A stretch of DNA of 64,000 bases from Dendrolimus kikuchii (lineage: Eukaryota > Arthropoda > Insecta > Lepidoptera > Lasiocampidae): assembly GCA_019925095.2 (NCBI GenBank), contig CM034412.1:2046001-2110000 (forward strand), read 5' to 3'. How positions within the stretch are numbered: position 1 is the stretch's first letter; the number at the start of each line of letters is the position of its first letter. A program made the translations under genes and the position numbers. The notes beneath the pieces were generated by a model. That model was not told the DNA's origin and did no database searches. It saw nothing but the letters and a program-made list of their open reading frames with translations. Below, piece after piece: positions 1-10,146 of the stretch.

Positions 1-176
1 CAATTATAGCACGTCTCGCAGACCAATCAACTATCACAATATCAGGCTTGTTGGCAACAATAGTTCTGTCTGTGATAATTGATCGGTCCCAGTAGAGCAG
101 ATATTGACCATTGTCAAGAACTGGCTAAATCTTGTATTGGTAATAAAGTACCTCCGACAAGACAAGTCCGTATTTA
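1..176 (-). mobile_element. R2/R4-type LINE fragment (endonuclease region), runs off left edge
   Basis: Read on the minus strand this encodes the stretch before and into the restriction-like endonuclease of a non-LTR retrotransposon: a YWDRSIITDRTIVANKPDI-type segment followed by IVIVD and ARRAII. The same peptide occurs at 13955-14130 and 15020-15120. KPD followed about 12 residues later by D is the expected nuclease signature. The 3' part lies beyond position 1. Clade (R4/Dong versus R2) is inferred from the motif only. Confidence 0.7.
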
Positions 177-219
177 AGAGCAAATTAGTCTAAAATTAAT
201 AATAGTTGTAGGATATATG

Positions 220-278
220 CGGCCGGGTGGCCTGCTGTAAGAGGCGTCAAAACAACCCACAGTCAGGTGGTCAAAATC
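220..278 (+). repeat. SINE-A fragment
   Basis: It matches the 5' third of SINE-A (GCGGCCGGGTGGCCTG, AGAGGCG, CCCACAGTCAGGTGG). Both ends are missing and it abuts a LINE remnant, so this is an old fragment. Confidence 0.7.
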
Positions 279-289
279 CATTTTTGAAA

Positions 290-480
290 GGTCTCCAACC
301 TCTTTTAGTCGTAGAATAGATCAAGTAATTGTCACTAGATTACGTATTGGACACACATCCGCCTCATCACAAAACGTGACAGAAATAAACGCAAGTGTGG
401 ACTGGTGCTTACCGTTTCACATCTATTAGTTGAATGTTCAGTATTTAACAACAAAACAATATTTTGTAATGTGCCTTATA
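290..480 (+). pseudogene. Non-LTR retrotransposon C-terminal remnant (zinc-knuckle region)
   Basis: Two frames give RRIDQVIVTRLRIGHT and KCGLVLTVSHLLVECSVFNN. RLRIGHT followed by CxCG..LTV.H.L.EC is the usual end of Jockey/I-type LINE proteins, after the RNase H region. The frame change between them and the lack of an upstream ORF show it is dead. Exact family not resolved. Confidence 0.5.
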
Positions 481-740
481 ATTTAAAAGACAGTGCTGCT
501 GCAGCCGAACAGGAGGTTCTCAAGCGCCGCAAATATGCCACAATTGGAAATGGTTACACATTTGCGGCATTTGGGGTGGAAACACTGGCATCTTCCGCGA
601 CCAGAAGGCTGGGGTCCTGCGTTGCTATACAACGTGGTAACGCCGCCAGCCTTCTGGGAACGTTCCCGGCAGGTCTACCGTGACGTCTAAATGGATGCAT
701 GCAAATCTTAAAAATTCTGAAAATGGTAGATGTTTATAAA
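481..740 (+). pseudogene. LINE tail fragment, AIQRGN family
   Basis: It encodes EQEVLKRRKYATIGNGY, then AAFGVETL, then AIQRGNAASLLGTFP, in two frames. The same C-terminal tail occurs at 2060-2352 and 48345-48480. Tails with QR.S.AIQRGN.AS.LGT follow the reverse transcriptase in several invertebrate LINEs. The upstream RT part is absent, so it is 5'-truncated or recombined. Confidence 0.5.
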
Positions 741-838
741 CTAACTTAAACTAAGTTTTGACTTTGGCACAGTAGAATGATATCCTACTGTGTATAATTA
801 CCGTATAATCGTGGTCGTTAATGACCTAAGTTGTTAAA

Positions 839-1049
839 TCTTAATATATATAAATTACGTGTCGCGTTGTTTGTCCGCGATGGACTCCTAAACTACTTGA
901 CCGATTTTAATCAAATGTGAACACCGTGTGCAGTTTGATCCAACTTGAAAAATAGGATAGCTTACAATCGTTGGAACAGGTAGGTGGCGCTGAAATCGGG
1001 TTCTAGAATCCTCCAAATATGGCGATACGAAGTTCGCCGGGTCAGCTAG
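839..1049 (+). mobile_element. Short non-autonomous Helitron, 211 bp
   Basis: It begins TC after an A and ends CTAG before a T, the A^T target expected of Helitrons. The interior (GTCGCGTTGTTTGTCCGCGA, TTGACCGATTTTAATCAAA) is shared with the copy at 37077-37285. The subterminal GTTCGCCGGGTCAGCTAG matches other Helitron ends here. It has no coding capacity. Confidence 0.75.
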
Positions 1050-1163
1050 TAAAATATAAAATAAAAAGCATAATAAAGTGAAAACAGCCTTTTACTTCAT
1101 CGTTATACATATGAAATGTGTTATTATACATAGTTTATTTCAAGTGTAGGGGGTGGGTGCCCC
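1050..1163. other. AT-rich spacer, nothing recognised
   Basis: Short A/T-rich DNA between a Helitron and the tandem array. No ORF, repeat end or RNA signature was seen. Confidence 0.5.
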
Positions 1164-1922
1164 AACCGGTTGGAGGGGCGAGATGGAATGCTCCTCCGTC
1201 TTAAAGGATGATCTTCCACCGAGGCTAATATTGTTCCTCGCAGGCCTAGGCCCATTTAGTAAAAATTTGTATATATTCTTTGTATGTTTCGGGAAACGTT
1301 TGTGACATCAATTATTGCACAGCGCCATCTATTGGCTTGTAAGTGTTCCACTACACAAGTTTTCCATGCATCGTAACAATAACGTATTAATTTTGATTTG
1401 ATCGATGCTCAAGTGTTGTGGCTCTCTAGCAACCGGTTGGAGGGGGGAGATGGAAGATCTTTCAGCGAGGCTAATATTGTTCCTCGCAGGCCTAGGCCCA
1501 TCTAGTTAAAAAATTGTATATATTCTTTGTATGTTTCGGGAAACTCTTGTGGCATCAATTATTGCACAGCGCCATCTATTGGCTTGTAAGTGTTCCACTA
1601 CACAAGTTTATGTATCGTAACCATAACGTATTAATTTTGATTTGATCGATGCTCAAGTGTTGTGGCTCTCTAGCAACCGGTTGGAGGGGGGAGATGGAAG
1701 ATCTTCCAGCGAGGCTAATATTGTTCCTTGCAGGCCTAGGCCTATCTAGTTAAAATTTTGTATATATTCTTTGTATGTTTCGGGAAACGTTTGTGACATC
1801 AATTATTGCACAGCGCCATCTATTGGCTTGTAAGTGTTCCACTACACAAGTTTCTCCATGCATCGTAACCATAACGTATGAATTCTGATTTGATCGATGC
1901 TCAAGTGTTGTGGCTCTCTAGC
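1164..1922. repeat. Tandem array, three units of about 244-267 bp
   Basis: Three head-to-tail units start at 1164, 1431 and 1675, each opening AACCGGTTGGAGGGG. Each carries AGGCCTAGGCC, CAGCGCCATCTATTGGC, a TTCCACTACACAAG block and TTTGATCGATGCTCAAGTG before TGGCTCTCTAGC. Unit 1 holds about 20 extra bases. The array runs directly into the leader at 1923 that recurs at 63460. Repeated monomers upstream of a LINE leader resemble tandem promoter monomers; that role is inference. Confidence 0.85.
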
Positions 1923-2396
1923 AATATCGAGACATTTTTTTTTACTGTCAGCACTACGTACTGATTAAAGCGGAGAGTGGCAACACCAGTGCAATGACAG
2001 CGTCCGAACGATGGACACGATATAGAGCACGCACGCAAAATTCAAAATGATATCTCACCAAAATATCCCACAGCTGCTGCACAACAGGAGGCCCTAAAAC
2101 GCCGAAAATACTCAGCCATCGGAAATGGCTACATATGCGGCTTTTGGGGTCGAGACCCTGGGACCATGGGGGCCTGAGGCGCACAAGCTTTATCGGGACA
2201 TAGTCAAATGTCTGGTGGATGTCTCACGTGACCAAAAGACTGGTTTATACCTCGCACAACGCATCAGCATTGCCGTTCAGAGAGGCAACGTAGCCAGTCT
2301 TTTGGGCACGTTTCCGACTGACAGCGGTCTAGAACTAGATTTTATACTTTAATTTTAGTTTGTATATATAGTTTATTTAGCATTGGACCAAAATAT
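1923..2396 (+). mobile_element. Leader module joined to an AIQRGN LINE tail (internally deleted element)
   Basis: The first part (ACTACGTACTGATTAAAGCG, GAGAGTGGCAACACCAGTGC) recurs at 63480-63530 and 63848-63870. At about 2060 it switches to the C-terminal tail of a LINE: KRRKYSAIGNGY, FGVETLGPWGPEAHKLYR, AVQRGNVASLLGTFP, then a stop at 2352. One frameshift lies near 2127. The whole reads like a LINE that lost its middle, keeping promoter-side and 3' sequence. Confidence 0.55.
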
Positions 2397-2426
2397 TAAT
2401 ATTCTCATAAGGTGCTAGCTGCAGAC

Positions 2427-2745
2427 TCAGATACGTACGGTGCTTATATCGTTAATGCTAGAATATAGGATAGAATGGTATTCGATCGCTTTTACTGGAC
2501 AATAGAATGCTACACTCCATTTCTGGATGTAAGCCTTCTCCATCTTTTGCCATAAAATTTTGTTTTGAGCGGTTCTTATCCAGAGTCTCCCTACGACTGA
2601 CGCCAATATAGTCACTACATTTTATAACTGGCCTTCCACGACCTCTTTTCTGCTCTCTAGGGTACCAGAACAGGATTCTTTGATTCCACCTATTATCTCG
2701 GACTCTTACTATATGACCTGCCCACTTTTCACAGTTGTTAAATAG
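2427..2745 (-). pseudogene. Endonuclease-reverse transcriptase C-terminal fragment
   Basis: The minus strand reads KWAGHIVRVRDNRW, GRGRPV and RTAQNKILWQKMEKAYIQKW with frame breaks. This is the familiar end of a LINE endonuclease-RT protein abundant in Lepidoptera. A different copy of the same family, covering slightly upstream residues (ERAMLGVSLMDKIRNEDIRKRT), lies at 18270-18426. Confidence 0.6.
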
Positions 2746-2835
2746 CGACTTAAAAAATTAACGAAAACAAAAAAAAGCAGTTAAAAAAGTCACTTACCTA
2801 CTTATAAACCTTGTCAAATTAAATTCTAAAGTTTT

Positions 2836-2957
2836 TTTTTTTTATAGCAGGAGTTCAGCAGACAGGCAGACGGCCCACTTGATGGAAAGCGGTTACCATC
2901 GCCTATGGACATTTGCAACATCAAAGTTGCTACAAATGCGCTGCTGCTCTCTTAAGG
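2836..2957 (-). repeat. SINE-A 3' half
   Basis: The T-run followed by GCAGGAGTTCAGCAGACAGG is the reverse complement of the SINE-A 3' end. It stops at CTCTTAAGGG, the same internal point at which the copy at 62321-62440 ends. Confidence 0.8.
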
Positions 2958-3044
2958 GAAAATTAATAAATAAATAAATAAATTGAAAGACAGAAATTAA
3001 CACGTCTTAATTCTCGTCTTAACCCTCAAACTATATCTATATAA

Positions 3045-3343
3045 TATAATAATAACAGCCCATAACTGTCCCACTGCTGGGCTCAGGCCTCCCACTATAG
3101 GAGAACGGACAGTATACCCGCTACGCTTGTCCAAGGCGGCTTGGCAGGTTTGACACATCAGTTATCTCGATGTGCAGGTTGCATCACGATGTTTTCCTTC
3201 ACCGTTATTAGCACGTGGTAATTGTAACAATATGCACATTAGGTCAGAAAACTGCCTAAGTGGTGCATGCGTTTCGGTCAGGATCGAACCCGCGCCCTTT
3301 AGTTTAGGGCGCGTACGCTAGCCATTACGCTACCACGACTCGC
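3045..3343 (-). repeat. tRNA-derived SINE, near full length
   Basis: On the minus strand it starts AGTCGTGGTAGCGTAATGGC (box A) and continues to GGTTCGATCC (box B), followed by a tRNA-unrelated body and a CCCAGCAGTGGGAC region near the 3' end. Spacing of the boxes fits a tRNA head. It is a SINE, not a tRNA gene: the body continues for 200 bp past the head. Confidence 0.85.
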
Positions 3344-3840
3344 CTATATCTATATCTATATACTATAAGATTAATTTAGTAAAACATTAAACTAAAATAT
3401 CGTACTTAAAATTAAGTAAACTCAAACAAAATACATAAAAGAAAACTTAGTCCATTATCGTCGAAGTTAAAGCACAGCGCTGCTAATTGTACTTTTTGTA
3501 TTGAGGTCAAAACCACTTAAGTTATTAACAAGTTAACAAAACATTCAACAATAATATTGAAAGTTTAAAAATACTTTTTATATTATTAGCTTAATTTGTA
3601 TTTATATTTTGACCTAACAAAATACTAGCTTTTCTATTTTACAGATGGCGTCGCACGGCTTGCACGTCAGCTCTATATATTTGAATTAATTGTTAGAAAA
3701 CACAGAAATATCTCTTTACCCGATACGACAAAACGTCAAACCAAAATAATATGCCCTGCATCCCGCATAATACTAGTTTTGCTAAACGCCAATTCTATGT
3801 GAGCAGTTCTTTACTTTACAACAAGGTACATGATAAATGT
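3344..3840. other. AT-rich DNA, no feature recognised
   Basis: About 500 bp of A/T-rich sequence with no sizeable ORF, no terminal repeat and no match to families seen elsewhere here. Confidence 0.5.
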
Positions 3841-4195
3841 ACATACATACATAACTTCACGCCAGTTCCCTTGCGGGGTAGGCACGAACAACAGAGCGTG
3901 ATTCATGCTTATTCTTACACACCTCACTTGCTTCTTTGACATTCATAACTCTTGTCATGCACGCTCGTCTGTTCTTAAGGCACCTGACATCACCTTCTGC
4001 TAGTTAGTACACGATCAATTTGATCATGGAAGGTGTGTCGTGGCCTTCCACGACTTCTACATCCATCCACTTTTGCATTGTATATCTGTTTAGTCATTCT
4101 TTCATCATGCATTCTTTCCACATGCCCCAACCACCGGAGCATTCCTTTCCTTTCCTTCACACCGACACTCTCTTTCAAACCAACTCTCTTCTTTT
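3841..4195 (-). mobile_element. RTE 3' fragment
   Basis: The minus strand encodes KESVGVKERKGMLRWLGHVERMHDERMTKQIYNAKVDGC and onward to the end of the RTE protein. The tail repeat (ACATACATACAT on +) marks the 3' end at the left. 5'-truncated and carrying extra bases near position 4005 (TAGTTAGTACACG), so not functional. Confidence 0.85.
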
Positions 4196-4251
4196 ATGTA
4201 TATTTATCTCTAAATATTTATATATTTTTGTAAATATGTATTTGCGTGTTA

Positions 4252-4559
4252 TCTATATATTAATACATGAAGCAAAAACTTTGTAACCCTTTTTACGAAA
4301 ATTGCGCGGACGGAGGAGTATGAAATTTCGCACACTTATAGTTTATGTAGAGAAGAAGCGACGAATGCTAATATTTTTTTAAACTTATGCATAAAAAATA
4401 CATTAAATCAGTAAAAAGAATACGTTACACACACTACCATGTATTTGACACACACGCATATACCTATATACTCTTTTGTTTATTGTTGCCTTGGTGAAAT
4501 CTGTGATTATAGAAGTATTAGACTTTGATAACAAATTATTAACCATGGGCGACCACTTG
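4252..4559 (+). mobile_element. Non-autonomous Helitron, decayed 3' end
   Basis: It starts TCTATATATTAATACATG and shares its body (AAATTGCGCGGACGGAGGAG, CTACCATGTATTTGACACAC) with 35268-35600 and 23727-24093. The terminal hairpin has been lost and the end reads CTTG instead of CTAG. Confidence 0.75.
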
Positions 4560-4689
4560 TGTATATTAAGTATGTATTTATTTAATATACGAAACACCTG
4601 TATATACTGCATTTATATATTTATTACTAGAATGTAAGAAATTGTACTATGTATTATGTACACCACCCTCATTATAATTTCAATTAATT

Positions 4690-4815
4690 CCTGGGGTTGT
4701 CTGGTAGAGATCGCTTTTTAGCGATAAGACCGCCCTTTGTGCGTAATGAGACATAGTTTCAGTCTGTAAGTTCTTTTTTTACATTGGTGTACAATAAAGA
4801 GTTATTGATTGATTG
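4690..4815 (+). repeat. LINE-B 3' end with TTGA tail
   Basis: It contains GAGATCGCTTTTTAGCGAT, which folds as a hairpin, then AAGACCGCCC, GTACAATAAAGAGTTATTG and a (ATTG)n tail. Only the 3' UTR is present. Six related ends occur in the window with other tetranucleotide tails. Confidence 0.65.
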
Positions 4816-4852
4816 ATACAAATTACTTAAGTGAATATTAAACTTATTAATA

Positions 4853-5117
4853 TAATAAACAGCCCATAAACCTCCCACTAGTGGGCTCGGGCCTCCCACT
4901 ATAGGGGGACAGATAATATACCCGCTACGTTTGTCCAAGGCTTGGCAGGTTTGACACATCGGTTATCGGTTTCATTACGTTGTTAGCACGTGGTAATTAT
5001 AACAATATGCACATTAGGTCAGAAAACTGCTTAAGTGGTGCATGCGTTCCGGCCAGGATTCGAACGCACTCCTTTTGAGCTGGGAACGCGTGCGCTAGCC
5101 ATTACGCTACCACGACT
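4853..5117 (-). repeat. tRNA-derived SINE with internal deletion
   Basis: Same family as 3045-3343. The head (AGTCGTGGTAGCGTAATGGC) is intact at the right, but about 20-25 bp around the GTGCAGGTTGCATC block are missing. Confidence 0.8.
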
Positions 5118-5180
5118 TTTTTATATTAATATATATTAAACTTATTTACCTCTTATAAATAGAAATCTTAATAGTCTCTT

Positions 5181-5915
5181 AAGCCCCGGTCACACATAGC
5201 AAATATTTGCTGCGAATGAGACTCACAGCGACGATTCGCTGCCTGCACACACAGCGAGTACTACACGACAATTTTGACAGTTTGTTTTTCCCTCAAATAC
5301 AAATATGTCGTCTATTCGTCCCACAAGTCTAACACAGAGGTAGTCGGTTTACATGTGCAGAGTTAGCAAACGAAATACTCATTAAGCTCACAACTCACAA
5401 GAAGCGAAAATGGATTAAACACAGAGAACATTTTGCAGGAGTTCAGCAGACAGGCAGACGGCCCACTTGATTGAAAGCGGTTACAATCGCCTATGGACAT
5501 TTGCAACACCAAAGGTGCTACAAATGCGCTGCTGCTCTCTTAAGGGAGACTGGAACCTGGTCACTGATATCGGAACACAACTCAAGGTTGTTATGGCGAC
5601 ATACTTTAGACTAGGGGTGGTAGCCATCCAGTTGGGCAAATGCCCTACCACCTGGCTGTGGGTGGTTTTGTTACCTCTTACGACAGGCCGCCCGGCCGTT
5701 CCTGCACGGATAGAAACTTAACTTTAACTACTGTTTAAAAAGAATTGGCTGCAGAGGTATCATGAGATTACAGAAAAATTATACGTATAATGGAAGCTGA
5801 GCAGAATGGCTACTCGATGCGAATCCAATTCGATGCGAATAGCCTGTCACACGCAGCGAACAGTCGCTGCGAATGCCTAATTGCATTGACTATTCGCCGC
5901 GTGTGATCGAGGCTT
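5181..5915. mobile_element. MITE with imperfect ~20 bp TIRs, interrupted by SINE-A
   Basis: The left end AAGCCCCGGTCACACATAGC and the right end GCCGCGTGTGATCGAGGCTT are imperfect inverted repeats. Between them GCGAAT/ATTCGC motifs recur. A SINE-A occupies 5436-5713. No transposase and no target duplication was seen. Superfamily (hAT-like) is a guess. Confidence 0.55.
5436..5713 (-). repeat. SINE-A, nearly complete
   Basis: It runs from GCAGGAGTTCAGCAGACAGG to the CCTGCACGGA end. About 20 bases around the ATTGTATTCTTTCTCCG stretch are deleted. It sits inside the MITE at 5181-5915. Confidence 0.85.
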
Positions 5916-5918
5916 TAC

Positions 5919-6178
5919 ATGATAATGACAGCCCATAAATATCCCACTTCTGGGATCGGGCCTCCCATTATAGGGGAACGGACAGTATACCCGCCATGCT
6001 TGTCCAAGGCGGCTTAGCAGGTTTGACACATCGGTTATCTCGATGTGTAGGTTGCACCTCGATGTTTTCCTTCACCTTCATTAGTACGTGGTAATTGTAA
6101 CAATATGCACATTATATCAGAAAACTGACTAAGTGGTGCATGCGTTCCGGCGCTAGCCATTACGCTACCATGACTTTC
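5919..6178 (-). repeat. tRNA-derived SINE with 14-bp target duplication
   Basis: The element is flanked by GATCGAGGCTTTAC at 5905-5918 and 6179-6192. The target is the right tip of the MITE, so the MITE was there first. The box-B part of the head is deleted (TTCCGG joins GCGCTAGCC) while box A remains. Confidence 0.9.
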
Positions 6179-6192
6179 GATCGAGGCTTTAC

Positions 6193-6594
6193 GAATGTAG
6201 AATTACTGTCAAGAATTAATGTGTAGGTCTCTTTATATATTGAACAGTTTTTACGAAGATAACTCAGATTTAGACATTTACACACGTGCTTTGTGGAATT
6301 TTGTAAGAAGCGCATTTAATTGTATTACTTAGCTGTGGGTTAAGGATAAAGTACAGTGACCGGCCACGATCTTCACGCTATGAGCGACAGTTAACTGCAA
6401 CGTGACGAACAACAGCAACAAAAGTATTAAGATGTATAAAGTTGTATTGTGTAAATGATTGCATATTTTGTTTTTGTATAGAGTATTTATTATATTGAAA
6501 TCAACGCACTAAGATTAGGTCAATTTATGATACTGAACCGGTCATCGCATTATTACTTTAGAATTTGCAAACGTTGGTTTGAACAAGGTTGAAG
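6193..6594. other. Unassigned DNA
   Basis: No ORF or repeat end recognised. A mildly GC-richer patch near 6355-6415 shows no coding signal. Confidence 0.4.
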
Positions 6595-6735
6595 ATAGAT
6601 AGATAGATAGATAGATAACACTTTATTGTACACCATTACAGAAAAACTTACAAACTAGTATTAGTCTAGTTGGGTACAAAGGGCGGTCTTATCGCTAAAA
6701 AGCGATCTCTTCCAGACAACCCGTGACAAGAATAT
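6595..6735 (-). repeat. LINE-B 3' end with GATA tail
   Basis: It opens with five GATA units, then AACACTTTATTGTACACC and GGGCGGTCTTATCGCTAAAAAGCGAT. Read on the minus strand this is the LINE-B 3' UTR ending in (TATC)n. Confidence 0.7.
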
Positions 6736-7225
6736 GATTAGGAGTGGCGACGGTGGTATACATAATTATTGTACGATTACTTACATTTTAATAATAAATT
6801 GTTATAACTATACTATATATACAAATATACACACAAGTTATATACATATACAAGATATGGTGATAATATGCAACTATTTAAATATAATAAACATATAACT
6901 ATATGCAATATAATATCTACTAATTATATAAAATTACATATCATTATAGAAGATAGTATATTAAGATTTAATCAATGTAAACAATAATGATATCATGTCT
7001 CGGCACAATACAATGTAGTTTTACTACGAACCTACGTCACATTACAGAAGTAAGCCACAAGTCGATTCGCTCGGCGTCTTCCTCTGTTACGTCGCTTATC
7101 GCGTCATCCGTCGCTAAGTCCTAGGTTGTGGCCAAGCCGTTAGTTATAAGAATGTTATGACATTGTAATTGCATAAAATAAAATTTCTTTACAAATGATT
7201 ACTTAATGTTTACGTATTAAAGTGT
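6736..7225. other. Upstream flank of receptor exon, no repeat recognised
   Basis: About 490 bp, AT-rich apart from a patch at 7060-7130 containing CGATTCGCTCGGCGTC. None of the repeat families of the window appears here. It would be intron or promoter-proximal DNA depending on the true 5' end of the gene. Confidence 0.4.
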
Positions 7226-7241
7226 TATTTTATTGTTTCAG
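7226..7241 (+). promoter_or_regulatory. Candidate 3' splice acceptor before receptor exon
   Basis: TTATTTTATTGTTTCAG precedes GATCT: a pyrimidine-rich tract and CAG suited to an insect acceptor. If used, the exon starts at 7242 and carries about 640 nt of 5' UTR. Transcription could equally start inside 7242-7884. Confidence 0.3.
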
Positions 7242-7884
7242 ATCTATCGTCATCATGCGAACAAATAACAGTTTTTAAATCGGGATTCAAACACGCGAAC
7301 TTCACTAACAATGCCTTATTAAATAAATAACCACTATTAAAATAGTCACGCAATAACTCAGTATACAGACGGCTGTTAAACAAATTAAAAATGCCTTGAA
7401 TAAAAAAAAAAGAAAATAGCATAAAAAATGTTTTCGAAACGATTGAAATTTTCGGACAGAAGAAAGGAAGTTCTAAGATGAAAATGTTTATATATAAAGA
7501 TTGTATAAAATAATAATTAAAAAAAATGTTAAATTAAATAAATAATAGTTCAAATTGAAAACGCTTAAATAGTCTTAGTAGTCAGCTTTTTTGCGTGTAA
7601 AGTGACTTTGCGTACAAGTATTGTTTATTTGCTATAGATATCTTTATTTTTCAAATTTTCCAATAAAATTTTTCGTCCATAAGCAATATTAATACATAAG
7701 TAATTTTCTCAATTTAAACGTGTGAATAATCGCTAATAAAAATATAAAAATAAAACAATGTTCGGGTGAACGGGTATTTATTTAAATATAGGAACATAAA
7801 CCTTCCAAATTAAAACAAAAAAACCGGTTATTCGTCGGGGGCCAAAACAGGTTAAGCGCGAAAAATATTAATTTCAATAAAAAA
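7242..7884 (+). other. Probable 5' UTR of receptor exon
   Basis: This 643-bp stretch directly before the start codon is free of the repeats that fill the rest of the window. It contains in-frame stops and AT-rich DNA, as expected of an insect leader. Inferred from position only. Confidence 0.35.
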
Positions 7885-8406
7885 ATGGTACCTAACGCAA
7901 CTCTATTACCGCGTACTACTTTACCGACGCATGTCAACGCTTCAAATTCCACATTCCTCGTACCGACGTATCTGAGCCAAGAAGAATTCTTCGCTCTGCA
8001 AATGCCAAATGCTACGTACAACTCCTCGAATGAAACCACAATAAATCTAGTGCTGAAAACGTGGTACCCTAGTGGTTATTCTCCTGCTCATATAATAATA
8101 GCTTCGGTTGTAGTGACAGTGCTAATGATAATGGTTGTTGTGGGTAATATGTTAGTGATTATAGCCATAGTGACAGAGAAGGCGTTAAAGAACATACAGA
8201 ATTGGTTCATAGCGTCGCTTGCTGTGTCGGACTTTTTTCTCGGGTTAGTGATAATGCCGTTTTCACTCGCGAATGAGCTGATGGGATATTGGATTTTTGG
8301 GTTCTGGTGGTGCGAGATACATTCAGCGATGGACGTTCTCTTATGTACGGCGTCCATCATGAACCTTTGCCTCATCTCCCTAGACAGATACTGGAGCATC
8401 ACTCAG
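7885..8406 (+). CDS. Octalpha2R: Alpha2-adrenergic-like octopamine receptor, first coding exon (partial)
   Basis: This exon encodes the first 174 residues of a class A GPCR that senses octopamine at the plasma membrane; in insects this receptor type couples mainly to Gi and lowers cAMP. Residues 1-66 are an extracellular N-terminus with several N-glycosylation sequons (N4, N18, N21, N42, N46, N49). TM1 spans about 68-95 with G87-N88; TM2 104-130 has SLAVSD with D116; TM3 starts near 140, with C143 (conserved disulphide), D150 (aminergic amine-binding Asp) and DRY at 167-169. The stretch PFSLANELMGYW and SLDRYWSITQ is nearly that of vertebrate alpha2-adrenergic receptors and of insect CG18208/OA3 receptors, and unlike OAMB or tyramine receptors. 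The ATG at 7885 is the first in frame with a good A-rich context. The exon stops in phase 0 after Q174 at GTGAGT. Other exons were not found in the window. Confidence 0.88.
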
Positions 8407-8412
8407 GTGAGT
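8404..8412 (+). promoter_or_regulatory. 5' splice donor of receptor exon 1
   Basis: CAG/GTGAGTT closely matches the donor consensus and falls exactly after SITQ, where coding similarity to the receptor family ends and stops appear (stop at 8434). Confidence 0.85.
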
Positions 8413-10146
8413 TGTAGTTGTTTATTTTTACTATAATTTAATATATCTAAGCTAAGACGAATAAAATAAATAGATTAAGTTGATTTTGGAATAGGAAGCC
8501 GATTAAGCCACAGTGCTTATATATATATAATATATATATATATATAATTATAGTCTCAATTAGTATTAAAGATTCAATTAGTGTAGATAAAGGTAAAATA
8601 GTTTGCAGTGGATAGATTTATTTTTAACTACACAGATGCAAACCACGTATATACTACACAAGTTTTCGCATTTCATGCTTTTGTTAAAGTAGACTCCATC
8701 TATAATTTTATTCGTTCATCTGAGATATAATGTTTTATATCATAGCGAAAGTTTATTTGGATCGAACGAAGTTGAAGCGTGCGTGGGAGTGTCAATATGG
8801 GTTTCGTTTTCATTTTGAATCTAGAGATACTGTTTCTGCCTACTTTTCTTGAAACTTGCAATTACTTATTTATTATTTAATTAAACTTCTGATCACACAA
8901 CAATACTTTAACAAAAGTTTGTGCTAAGATAAGTTTGCTGAATGTCACATTCTGAGTGGACATGTGGCTCCTAAAGAACTTTGTATTTGGCATAGACTGT
9001 CTCGCAGGGTTACTTAATAATCAAACAATTTTATTGGTACTTAAAATAAAATGTATATTCTAAATAAGTATACATAAACTTCTACTAATTTCATATATAA
9101 TCGTATACCTTATTTTTATTATTTTGACTTTGATTTCATTAATATTATTATTTTTTTAAATATTATGACTTTTATTTTTAACATGTATCACGATTTTTTT
9201 TATGACTTAAGAATGATATAGATAAATAGACAAATTGTAGTTTTTGTTTTGCGTTGTTTTGTATTATTTAATACCTTTTTTTTATTATCAATTTTTCCAA
9301 TATTGCATCAAATTTATTATAATTTTCTTATAGTTGTATGAGCCAAATGCGTAACAGGAATTATTTTTTTAGTGGAAACTTAGTTGATATGTGTATTAAG
9401 TTATGTTTTTTATATTGTAAGAATTATAATTATTGTGTTTCCCAAATAAATTAAATTAATTTAATAAATATTTTATAGTTACTTGTCTAGAGATTTTTGT
9501 AAAAACAATGAGATTTAACAAATCACTCGCTGTATGTTTACACACATAAGACAAGTAATCAGGGCGAGAGAAGCGAGTCTAACACTATCCCACAATCTAT
9601 CTTCTTTTATGGTACACTTTACTGAGAAAGTACCACACTTTCAGATTTGCGCTTTCACATAGTAATTTCAATTTATTTCTAGATGTGTTATCAATTATAA
9701 AAATATTATTTTATGTATATTAAAAAAATAGGAGATAGATCAATTTTTATTAATTAAAATTATAATGCATTTCTAACGCCATCTGATGAAAATTATAAAA
9801 GCAATAAGACACGCGTAATATCAACTGGACTCTCTAGGTAGAAATATTCGAGAGCCCTCCTGAAGCACCGCTTTTTGCTAGCAAAAATATTATTGCCAAA
9901 AAAGCAATTCTAAAACCAAACAACAAAACCTAAAACAGAATAATGATACTGTTATTTGAAATTGAGGCTTTCTTAAACCAATAAAGGATTCAAAGTTGAC
10001 ATTGTTCTAATTGCAATTTAAGCCCTTTTACTATCCAACCGTTAATACCCGATAATTGCGATGACAGCACACTGTCACGACGTTTGCATTTGTGATTATA
10101 TTGCCACCGTTCGTGTGATTGTATACTGGCTAAATATTATTTGACA
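8407..10146 (+). other. Start of receptor intron, AT-rich and repeat-poor
   Basis: 1.7 kb of strongly AT-rich DNA with a small (TA)n block at 8519-8545 and many poly-T runs. None of the families abundant further right occurs here, and no second exon was seen. The intron appears to continue past 10 kb. Confidence 0.6.

Noticed and set aside
3045..6178. tRNA genes at the SINE heads
   Set aside because: Box A and B are present, but the heads continue into a ~200-bp SINE body and occur in many diverged copies; no cloverleaf acceptor pairing was established.
8088..8402. 104-codon minus-strand frame over the receptor exon
   Set aside because: Antisense shadow; the plus strand carries all GPCR hallmarks and a splice donor.
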